DNA of 11,251 bases from Elusimicrobia bacterium UBA4817. Its GTDB lineage: Bacteria; Elusimicrobiota; UBA8919. Below, piece by piece: positions 5,931-11,251 of the stretch. The position numbers and the translations under genes are program-made. Position 1 is the first letter of the stretch; each line of letters starts with the position of its first letter. Where the stretch lies: the NCBI GenBank assembly GCA_002402375.1, contig DHFT01000026.1, forward strand, positions 1-11,251, written 5' to 3'. The notes below the pieces were generated by a model. That model was not told where the DNA came from, searched no databases, and worked only from the letters and a program-made list of their open reading frames with translations.

Positions 5931-7607
5931 ATGATTGTCTGGGTGGTAGCGGTTTCAGTAATCGTATTTTTAACGGGCTATATTTTTTACGGCAGATTTC
6001 TCTCCAAAAAACTTCAACTTGATAATTCCTGTCCGACTCCCGCCTGTCAGATTAATGACGGCGTTGATTATGTCCCTGCGAAATCGTCGCTGCTTTTAGG
6101 ACAACATTTTTCGGCGATAGCGGCCGCAGGCCCCATCGTCGGCCCAATTTTAGCCGGAATATGGTTCGGTTGGGTCCCCGCGCTTTTATGGATTTTAATC
6201 GGTTCTATTTTTATCGGCGGCGTGCATGATTTTACATCCCTTGTCGCTTCAATAAAATACAGGGCGGCTTCAATCGGTGAAATTGTAAAAGCAAATATGT
6301 CGCGCACTTCTCAATTACTTTTCCTTGTTTTTGTCTGGTTCACCTTGATTTATGTCATCATCGCTTTTACGGATATTACCGCGCAAACATTCAAAATTGT
6401 TTCCGACGGCACTGCTTTTGGCGGCGCTGTCGCTGCCTCTTCCATCCTATATTTGATTGCAGGGTTGTTGATGGGCGTTTTATTATATAAATTCAAAACT
6501 AATCTTACAGTTACAACTATTATTTTTGTACCGCTCATTTTATTTATTATCTGGGTCGGTCCGAAATTACCGCCGGGCATACTTTCCTTTCTCGGCAATA
6601 TTTCCGTAAAAGAGTGGGATATATTTTTGCTGATTTATTGTTTTTTTGCGTCGGTGATACCCGTCTGGCTGTTGCTTCAACCGAGGGGATATTTAGGCGG
6701 CTGGCTTTTGTATCTTACAATAATTGTCGGTTTGCTCGGAGCATTATTCGGCGGTTTTCCGATAGAGTATCCCGCATTTAATACGGAAGGGCTGAAGAGT
6801 TTGGTTAACGGCAAATCACTTTTTCCGATTTTATTTATTACGATCGCCTGCGGCGCCTGTTCGGGTTTTCACGGAATTGTCAGTTCGGGAACCACATCAA
6901 AACAACTTTCAAAACAATCCGATGCCCGCATCGTCGGATATGGTGCGATGCTTCTTGAGGGCTTGGTGGCCGTTCTTGCTTTAGCAACCGTTATGATGCT
7001 TCCAAAGGGTTCAGATGTGCTTAAAATGGACCCCAACCTTATTTATGCAAGAGGGCTTTCCGATTATTTAGGTCTTGTCGGAGTCAGTTTCGGTCTTGCA
7101 TTTTCTTTTGCGTTGCTTGCTTTTTCTACTTTTGTTTATGACACGCTTGATGTCTGCACGCGGCTTGCCAGATACATTTTGCAGGAACTTTTTAATTGGA
7201 AAACGCGTGCCGGCGGTTTTTTTGCGACATTGCTCACACTTATAATACCGTTGATTTTTCTTCTTCTGACAAAAGAAAAAGGGTATCTGGTTGCCTGGCC
7301 TATTTTCGGAACGAGCAATCAACTTTTGGCAAGTTTAACGCTATTGGCTTTATCCGTGTGGCTCATAAAGTGCGGTAAAAATGGTATGTTCACTATTCTG
7401 CCTATGATTTTTATGCTGGTGATGACGCTGTGGTCGTTGATAGTACAGATTATTTCCTTTGTGAATGTTTTACCCGCTCTTTTTGCCGGTGGCTCCGTGA
7501 AACCGGATATAGTGATTTCAGGCGTGTGCGGCATTATTTTATTTTTATTAAGCATATTGCTTGTTTATGAGACGGTAAAAGTGCTGGTTTTAAGGAAGAA
7601 TGCATAG
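5931..7607 (+). CDS. cstA: CstA-family transporter (carbon starvation protein A)
   Basis: This 558-residue inner-membrane protein belongs to the CstA family, whose characterised members take up peptides and/or pyruvate. Family segments are clear: GQHFSAIAAAGPIVGPILA (57-75), GGVHDF (96-101), PVWLLLQPRGYLGGWLL (244-260) and GACSGFHGIVSSGTTSKQ (308-325). About 14-16 hydrophobic helices span the protein. It is shorter than the roughly 700-residue E. coli CstA but matches the common shorter bacterial form. ATG 5931, with AGGGG at 5919-5923 in front, is preferred over an in-frame TTG at 5910 that overlaps the upstream stop codon. Its stop (7605-7607) overlaps the amrS start by 8 bases, implying coupling. 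No partner sensor kinase, as found for some CstA homologues, is in view. The real substrate is not determinable here. Confidence 0.95.
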   Translation: MIVWVVAVSVIVFLTGYIFYGRFLSKKLQLDNSCPTPACQINDGVDYVPAKSSLLLGQHFSAIAAAGPIVGPILAGIWFGWVPALLWILIGSIFIGGVHDFTSLVASIKYRAASIGEIVKANMSRTSQLLFLVFVWFTLIYVIIAFTDITAQTFKIVSDGTAFGGAVAASSILYLIAGLLMGVLLYKFKTNLTVTTIIFVPLILFIIWVGPKLPPGILSFLGNISVKEWDIFLLIYCFFASVIPVWLLLQPRGYLGGWLLYLTIIVGLLGALFGGFPIEYPAFNTEGLKSLVNGKSLFPILFITIACGACSGFHGIVSSGTTSKQLSKQSDARIVGYGAMLLEGLVAVLALATVMMLPKGSDVLKMDPNLIYARGLSDYLGLVGVSFGLAFSFALLAFSTFVYDTLDVCTRLARYILQELFNWKTRAGGFFATLLTLIIPLIFLLLTKEKGYLVAWPIFGTSNQLLASLTLLALSVWLIKCGKNGMFTILPMIFMLVMTLWSLIVQIISFVNVLPALFAGGSVKPDIVISGVCGIILFLLSILLVYETVKVLVLRKNA

Positions 7608-8856
7608 AAAGTTTTATTTTTTCACATTTTTAATCACGGAGCGAAGCAAGAAATTTGTAAGGAACCTTGAGGAGCGACTTCGCTTTCAGGAGCGACGAAC
7701 AGAGCGAAATCCGACAGGGCGGTCGGATGAGTGGTTCCGACAAATTTGCTTGCGAGCGACCTTTTATTTTCTTATTTTGTTTCTTATTTTTACCGGTTCT
7801 ATTTTTTCTCAAGATTTCCGTAAATACAACGAAGTAAATCCTCCGCCGAAAGAAGCATTGTTCTGGGAGAAACTTCCCAACGATTTTGTGAAATGCGGAC
7901 TCTGTCCGTGGCGCTGCACAATCGCACCTAATCAACGAGGACTTTGCAGAACGCGGGAAAACAGAGACGGCAAACTTTACACGCTTACTTATTCGCGACC
8001 TTGCACAATTAACATTGACCCGATAGAAAAAAAGCCGTTTTTTCATTTCTTACCTTCTACGCCGGCATTTTCAATTGCTGCCGCAGGTTGTAATGTCGGC
8101 TGTAAATTCTGCCAGAACTGGCAGATATCAAAAATTACTCCCGAAGAAAGCGCCGCACTTTATATTCCGCCGAAAGACATTGTAAAAACTGCTAAAAAAT
8201 CCGGTGCAAAAGTTATCGCCTATACCTACTCCGAACCGACGATTTTTTATGAATATATGATTGAAATTTCATCTCTTGCCAAAAAAGAAGGACTGAAAAA
8301 TGTCGTGGTGTCCTGCGGTTACATAAATCCCGAACCGTTGAAAAAATTACTAAAATATGTTGATGCTTACAAAGTTGACTTAAAGTCGTTTAATGAAAAA
8401 TATTACGAAGATGTCGTCGGTGCAAAACTCGGTCCCGTTTTGGAAACAATAAAAATTGTAAAAAAATCGGGAGTGCATCTTGAAATTGTTTATCTCGTCG
8501 TGCCAACACTCAATGATAATCCTGACGAAGTGAGAGAGATGGCAAAGTGGCTTGTAAAAAATATTGGAACAAATGTTCCGCTGCATTTCACGAGATTTCA
8601 TCCCGACTACAAAATGCTCAATTATCCCTCAACGCCCGTTTCCACCGTTGAAAATTTAAGAAAAATTGCGCTCTCCGAGGGATTAAAATATGTTTATGTC
8701 GGCAATGTCCCGCCGGGAAATCCGGGCGAGAACACATACTGTCCGAAATGCAAAAAACTGTTAATCAAGCGGCTCGGTTTCGGCGTTGTGGAAAACAATG
8801 TTACCGACGGTAAATGTCCGTTCTGCGGACAAAAAATATACGGCGTTTGGAAATAA
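7600..8856 (+). CDS. amrS: AmrS-like radical SAM protein with exported-type N-terminus
   Basis: The 418-residue protein matches the AmmeMemoRadiSam radical SAM enzyme (AmrS) along residues 84-418. The radical SAM cluster motif CNVGCKFC (C164, C168, C171) should bind a [4Fe-4S] cluster. An N-terminal cysteine set (C99, C102, C106, C116) in CGLCPWRCTIAPNQRGLC precedes it, and a four-cysteine ribbon (C381, C384, C406, C409) ends the protein. The in vivo reaction of this family is not established. Unlike typical AmrS proteins, which begin near residue 84 here, it has an 83-residue extension made of a split signal-peptide-like sequence and a charged insert (residues 5-54, bases 7612-7761) derived from a palindromic element. 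ATG 7600 has an AAGGA-type site just upstream and overlaps the cstA stop. TTG 7858 would be an alternative cytoplasmic start. No AmrA or Memo partner gene is in the window. Confidence 0.9.
   Translation: MHRKFYFFTFLITERSKKFVRNLEERLRFQERRTERNPTGRSDEWFRQICLRATFYFLILFLIFTGSIFSQDFRKYNEVNPPPKEALFWEKLPNDFVKCGLCPWRCTIAPNQRGLCRTRENRDGKLYTLTYSRPCTINIDPIEKKPFFHFLPSTPAFSIAAAGCNVGCKFCQNWQISKITPEESAALYIPPKDIVKTAKKSGAKVIAYTYSEPTIFYEYMIEISSLAKKEGLKNVVVSCGYINPEPLKKLLKYVDAYKVDLKSFNEKYYEDVVGAKLGPVLETIKIVKKSGVHLEIVYLVVPTLNDNPDEVREMAKWLVKNIGTNVPLHFTRFHPDYKMLNYPSTPVSTVENLRKIALSEGLKYVYVGNVPPGNPGENTYCPKCKKLLIKRLGFGVVENNVTDGKCPFCGQKIYGVWK
7612..7770 (+). mobile_element. Structured palindromic element inserted in frame in amrS
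   Basis: Two copies of TTTTATTTT (7612-7620 and 7762-7770) flank 141 bases, so the net insertion is 150 bases, an exact multiple of three. The interior folds strongly. Outer arms 7641-7666 and 7733-7757 pair through GGAACC/GGTTCC and AAATTTGT/ACAAATTT. An inner stem ATCCGAC/GTCGGAT (7709-7715, 7722-7728) is perfect with a 6-base loop. A small AGCG-ACTT-CGCT hairpin lies at 7673-7684. The motif GGAGCG recurs (7638, 7671, 7689). There is no transposase, so it would be a non-autonomous miniature element. Removing it restores an uninterrupted signal peptide. Confidence 0.7.
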
Positions 8857-8866
8857 AAAAAAGTCC

Positions 8867-8895
8867 TTGATAAAATGCACATTTTTTGTTATACT
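8867..8895 (+). promoter_or_regulatory. Promoter in front of the gene relic at 8907
   Basis: TTGATA at 8867-8872, a 17-base spacer, and TATACT at 8890-8895 form a near-consensus promoter (one mismatch in each box). The ATG at 8907 lies eleven bases after the -10 box and has no Shine-Dalgarno, leaving a leader of only a few bases. Confidence 0.7.
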
Positions 8896-8906
8896 AAAAC
8901 TGAAAA

Positions 8907-9032
8907 ATGAAACTTACAAAAAAGCAGAGAGAAAATTTGGCAAAGGTTTCCTTCAATTTATGGATTAGTTCTTGTTGTATCGGAATTCGAAAAGCGCCAC
9001 AGAAATACACAGAAACACACAGAAAAAAGTAG
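8907..9032 (+). pseudogene. Probable relic of a small gene (MKLTKKQRENLAK start)
   Basis: A 41-codon frame begins MKLTKKQRENLAKVSFNLW and ends with TAG at 9030-9032. The first 13 residues look like a genuine amphipathic, basic N-terminus placed directly behind a good promoter. The rest (residues 31-41) is encoded by three 10-bp tandem units and looks like non-genic sequence. The start resembles small membrane proteins as I remember them, but I cannot verify that. A frame change near 8955-8965 would give a longer reading (YGLVLVVSEFEKRHR), so a frameshifted gene is possible. It could also be a real short peptide. Confidence 0.4.
8998..9027 (+). repeat. Three 10-bp tandem units (CACAGAAAxA)
   Basis: CACAGAAATA (8998-9007), CACAGAAACA (9008-9017) and CACAGAAAAA (9018-9027) lie head to tail. 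They are in an otherwise non-coding stretch (8857-9150) that also holds a promoter, a gene relic and one hairpin. Confidence 0.85.
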
Positions 9033-9051
9033 TTGCAGACCCTTGGTCTGC
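9031..9051. repeat. REP-like hairpin, second copy of the GTAGT-stem type
   Basis: GCAGACC (9035-9041), loop CTT, and GGTCTGC (9045-9051) form a perfect 7-bp stem preceded by GTAGT. The layout matches the hairpin at 5565-5588, although the stem bases differ. No T-run follows it. Confidence 0.7.
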
Positions 9052-9150
9052 TTCCGTTTGAAATTCAGTGAAATTCTTGAAAAATAGAAGCGTCCTCTTT
9101 TCCTTTATTTAAAATACTTTTTTAGGTGAAATAAACTGACAAGTTATTCT

Positions 9151-9546
9151 ATGAGAGATACTACAAATTCTGAATTGAATACAAAAAATAGTTCTGAAAT
9201 AAAAACTGAGAACAAAGCATATATTCGCTTTTTATATTACCTTCCGATAATTTTTGCTCTTCTATCAGGACTTATAGTAGCTATTTTATGTGAAATTCTT
9301 AGTAATTATTACAAGTTTGATACTTCCAGTCCATTTTCAATTATTCCTATTATCATTAGTATACTTGTTTTTATTGTTTGGCTGGGAATTTTTGTTTTTA
9401 CATATAGGCAATCTGGCCGACAAAAGTCATATTTGCGATTGCTATTTTTTGGCATTTTTGCTATATGGCCAATTAATGTTATTATATGGTTTTTTATATT
9501 GTTTTTTGGAAGATATATATTACTTGGTATTCCATTTGCACCGTAG
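9151..9546 (+). CDS. Small three-helix membrane protein, unknown
   Basis: I do not recognise this 131-residue protein. A polar N-terminus rich in N, T, S and E (1-24) is followed by three hydrophobic segments, about 28-49, 62-84 and 96-118. A basic loop (YRQSGRQKSYLR, 85-96) lies between helices two and three and probably faces the cytoplasm. The gene is markedly more AT-rich than the cstA-amrS block. No good Shine-Dalgarno precedes ATG 9151 (an AGGTG lies some 20 bases too far upstream) and no consensus promoter is evident. It stands just upstream of a truncated RHS tip and is similar in size and character to the membrane protein at 10179. It could therefore be an orphan immunity gene of a lost RHS C-terminus, but no motif proves this. 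Confidence 0.65.
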   Translation: MRDTTNSELNTKNSSEIKTENKAYIRFLYYLPIIFALLSGLIVAILCEILSNYYKFDTSSPFSIIPIIISILVFIVWLGIFVFTYRQSGRQKSYLRLLFFGIFAIWPINVIIWFFILFFGRYILLGIPFAP

Positions 9547-9584
9547 TGTAAAATTCAACGACAACTGGACAATCACAAAATAAA

Positions 9585-9676
9585 GTAATGGGGACGGAGG
9601 TAATTAAAAGGGCAAATGCATGTTTTTAGACGGTGGCAATATCCAGGATTGAATAATAGTGTCCGTCCCAATTAAC
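9585..9676. repeat. Inverted-repeat element next to the RHS breakpoint
   Basis: GGGACGGA (9591-9598) and its complement TCCGTCCC (9662-9669) are perfect 8-bp arms. Weaker pairing of flanking AATT-rich bases extends them (GTAAT on the left, AATTAAC on the right). About 63 bases lie between the core arms, without an ORF. Its right end touches the place where recognisable RHS coding sequence begins (about 9684). Confidence 0.55.
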
Positions 9677-9683
9677 AATTAAC

Positions 9684-10124
9684 CATGGTGCGAGGTATTA
9701 CAGCCCGACTGCGGGAAGATTTGTATCAAAGGACCCGATAGGATTAGCAGGCGGGCTCAATTTCTATGCGTATGTGGTAAATAATCCCATGAGGTTTATT
9801 GATGCATGGGGCTTGTACAGTAATATTATGGTAGAATTAAACCCGCCGCCTGATGCCGAGATTAGTTTAGCTGTAATGCCACAAAATGAAAGTAGTGGAT
9901 ATATTCCCAGTATCCCCGGTGAGTATGAGATTATAATTGGCGGTATTGGAGGATTAGTCGGAGCAGGTTTGATTATTGGGGGAGGTATTACAGGAGATAT
10001 GCCAGCAGTGTATTTGGGGTTACTGTTGGCTCCTGCGGGGATTGCTTTGATGATTCAAGGGTATAAAAATCTTCCGAAAGATAAAAAAGGCACCGGCAAA
10101 AAGTCCAAATGTGGTGGTGGATAG
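9684..10124 (+). pseudogene. RHS tip fragment with variable C-terminal domain
   Basis: The frame is open from 9660 to TAG at 10122-10124 but has no start codon before the RHS-like part. From 9684 it reads HGARYYSPTAGRFVSKDP, then IGLAGGLNFYAYVVNNP and a tail to GLYS. This is the conserved RHS-repeat-associated core end, after which RHS proteins switch to a polymorphic C-terminal domain. The variable part (about 98 residues) has a proline/acid-rich start, two hydrophobic segments with glycine-zipper spacing (EIIIGGIGGLVGAGLIIGG and PAVYLGLLLAPAGIALMI) and a lysine-rich, GGG-ending tail. This would suit a membrane-acting domain, but I do not recognise a toxin family. The beta-cage core and N-terminus are missing, so this is an orphan or broken tip. 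A GTG at 9774 is internal and not a real start. The next gene, 54 bases downstream, occupies the usual immunity position. Confidence 0.75.
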
Positions 10125-10178
10125 AGTAAATAATTGAAAATCGTAAAAATAATGATGCGAACAAGAAGGTGATAACCA

Positions 10179-10585
10179 ATGAAATATAATGCCAAATATC
10201 TGCTTATGATTGTAGCAAGTATTTTAGTAATTATACCAATATTAGATAATAGTTATCTAACAATTTCTACGTTTTTAATGATTTTTGTAGCAGTATGGTA
10301 TTGTCTAAAGTATTTTCCTGCAGGTATAAGACAAAAAAAAGAGCAACAATTTTTTACTTCAAAGAAAAAAATTATATTATTAAATTTATTAGTATTTTTA
10401 TTTTATTAACATTTATTATATCATATTCCGTTATTATAGCTGCTACAAAAATATCAACTGATGAGAAAAGCAGAGATATGTTGTTTTGGATAATTGTAAT
10501 AAATTTTTTTTCTGGTGTTTTGGGGGGAGCTTTTCTCGGATATCAAATAATAGGTTATATTGTTGCCGTTCGTAGGGAAAAATAA
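10179..10585 (+). CDS. Small four-helix membrane protein, split by a -1 frameshift; candidate RHS immunity protein
   Basis: AAGGTGAT (10166-10173) lies 5 bases before ATG 10179. The first frame gives 64 residues with two hydrophobic segments (about 8-22 and 27-46), then runs on to a stop at 10409. At A AAA AAA (10365-10371) a -1 step joins it exactly to a second open frame ending at 10585. The join reads TSKKK-NYIIKF and adds two more hydrophobic segments (about 68-89 and 102-131). The joined protein would be 135 residues, ending IVAVRREK. The two halves fit well and overlap only around the A-run, so one base gain, a sequencing error, or programmed frameshifting explains the break. It is AT-rich and directly follows an RHS variable domain, the usual place for an immunity gene. 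No immunity family is recognised. Confidence 0.65.
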
Positions 10586-10601
10586 ATTCTGTTGAACCTC
10601 A

Positions 10602-11251
10602 ATGACCTATCCCGACGGCAGTTATGTAGAATACAAATACAACGCGGTAAACAGACCTACTGAAATCCTTGTTGATACGTCAACGGTAGCAAATTATTAT
10701 TATAACGAGGTAAATATTGCCACGTCGACAAGTTTCTCCAACGGAACGAGCGCATCATATAACTACGACGAACTATATCGCCTGCTAACGCTCAAAAACA
10801 ACAAAAATACGCTCGGAATTTCCACATTTACATATACTTATGATGCTGTCAGCAACAGAATCACCCAGACGCTTGGAAACGGGGATAACTGGGCGTATAC
10901 CTACGATGCGATTAACCAGTTAGACACTGCCGTAAAAAAGGATGAGAGCCAGACCACGCTGATAAGCCACGATTACAGTTATGATTTTGTCGGCAACAGA
11001 ACGCAACTGTCCAACGGTGGCACGACCGACTACGCATATAATCAGGACAACCGGATGACGTACGAGGGAAGCATAAGTTACACCTACGACAACAACGGCA
11101 ATCAGACGACGAAAACCCAATCGGCGCAGACGACGACTTATGAATATGATTACGACAACCAACTGATAAAAATAAACTATCCCGGCGGAACGACGAATAC
11201 ATTTAAGTACGATGGCAACGGGAGAAGGATAGAGAAAATTGACAGTGCAGG
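10602..11251 (+). CDS. RHS/YD-repeat core fragment (runs off the window)
   Basis: An open frame of 216 codons from ATG 10602 continues past the window end. It holds several tyrosine-aspartate repeats typical of the RHS shell: YNYDELYRLL, YTYDAVSNRITQTLG, YTYDAINQLDT, YSYDFVGNRTQL, YTYDNNGNQTTKT, YEYDYDNQLIKINYPGG and FKYDGNGRRIEKI. RHS proteins build a hollow beta-cage that encloses a C-terminal toxin. The frame starts abruptly inside the repeat region, with an in-frame TGA at 10593-10595, 17 bases after the upstream membrane gene. It has no ribosome-binding site or signal peptide, so it is probably a 5'-truncated orphan segment rather than a whole gene. Its base composition is visibly less AT-rich than the two small membrane genes nearby. 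Whether an intact C-terminus follows cannot be seen. Confidence 0.85.
   Translation, partial: MTYPDGSYVEYKYNAVNRPTEILVDTSTVANYYYNEVNIATSTSFSNGTSASYNYDELYRLLTLKNNKNTLGISTFTYTYDAVSNRITQTLGNGDNWAYTYDAINQLDTAVKKDESQTTLISHDYSYDFVGNRTQLSNGGTTDYAYNQDNRMTYEGSISYTYDNNGNQTTKTQSAQTTTYEYDYDNQLIKINYPGGTTNTFKYDGNGRRIEKIDSA

Noticed and set aside
7630..8046. 138-codon - strand ORF opposite the amrS 5' part
   Set aside because: It is antisense to conserved AmrS cysteine motifs and to the palindromic insert, with no start signal or recognisable domain.
9290..9583. Overlapping + strand ORF within the 9151 membrane gene
   Set aside because: It is a shifted-frame reading of the same hydrophobic, T-rich DNA and has no ribosome-binding site. 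The polar start and longer frame favour 9151-9546.
9774..10124. GTG 9774 as a separate gene start
   Set aside because: The same frame is open upstream and encodes the conserved RHS segment GRFVSKDPIGLAGG, so the GTG is an internal valine codon.
10912..11202. - strand ORFs opposite the RHS fragment
   Set aside because: The + strand frame has unmistakable YD repeats. The antisense frames are cysteine- and arginine-rich by-products of the repeat codons.
1..11251. CRISPR array, rRNA or full insertion sequence
   Set aside because: No regularly spaced repeat-spacer pattern, rRNA-like sequence or transposase gene is visible on either strand.

Overview
The window is AT-rich bacterial DNA with short gaps, same-strand overlaps and a mixture of Shine-Dalgarno-led and apparently leaderless genes. 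No marker fixes the taxon. The style resembles uncultivated candidate-phylum bacteria (an Omnitrophota or Elusimicrobiota-like lineage is my guess, low confidence): TTGACA-17-TATAAT promoters, many small palindromic repeats, an ABC-2 exporter, CstA, an AmrS radical SAM protein and degraded RHS genes. All confident protein genes are on the + strand. One tRNA is on the - strand.

Layout. (1) 1-1337: a perfect promoter followed by a 23-codon remnant that resembles the start of an ABC ATPase, then an AAA/DUF4143 ATPase with its own perfect promoter. (2) 1377-4507: an ABC-type exporter (ATPase plus 546-residue permease, overlapping by 8 bases) and a polysaccharide-deacetylase lipoprotein, overlapping by another 8 bases. 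The 37 bases that carry the ABC promoter are an exact copy of bases 1-37. The deacetylase signal peptide contains a heptanucleotide repeat. (3) 4533-4710: tRNA-Leu(CAA) on the - strand, with a promoter that abuts the start of nfo. (4) 4712-8856: nfo (endonuclease IV), an unknown 99-residue basic protein, cstA, and an amrS-like radical SAM gene with an exported-type N-terminus interrupted in frame by a structured 150-bp element flanked by 9-bp repeats. (5) 8857-11251: an accessory region with a strong promoter in front of a gene relic, short tandem and palindromic repeats, two very AT-rich small membrane-protein genes, a 5'-truncated RHS tip with its variable C-terminus, and a second RHS core fragment that runs off the window.

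The ABC exporter and deacetylase probably form one envelope-related transcription unit. nfo, the 99-residue gene, cstA and amrS may be co-transcribed, although a hairpin repeat lies between the first two and I see no clear promoter for nfo. The end of the window looks like the remains of a polymorphic-toxin (RHS) locus, in which each variable C-terminus is normally followed by an immunity gene. Here the RHS tip is followed by a four-helix membrane protein split by a single -1 frameshift at a run of seven A.

The most interesting observations are the in-frame palindromic insertion inside the amrS signal peptide, the duplicated leaderless promoter with a diverged ABC gene start, the phase-variation-like heptamer repeat in a lipoprotein signal, and the RHS tip/candidate-immunity pair.
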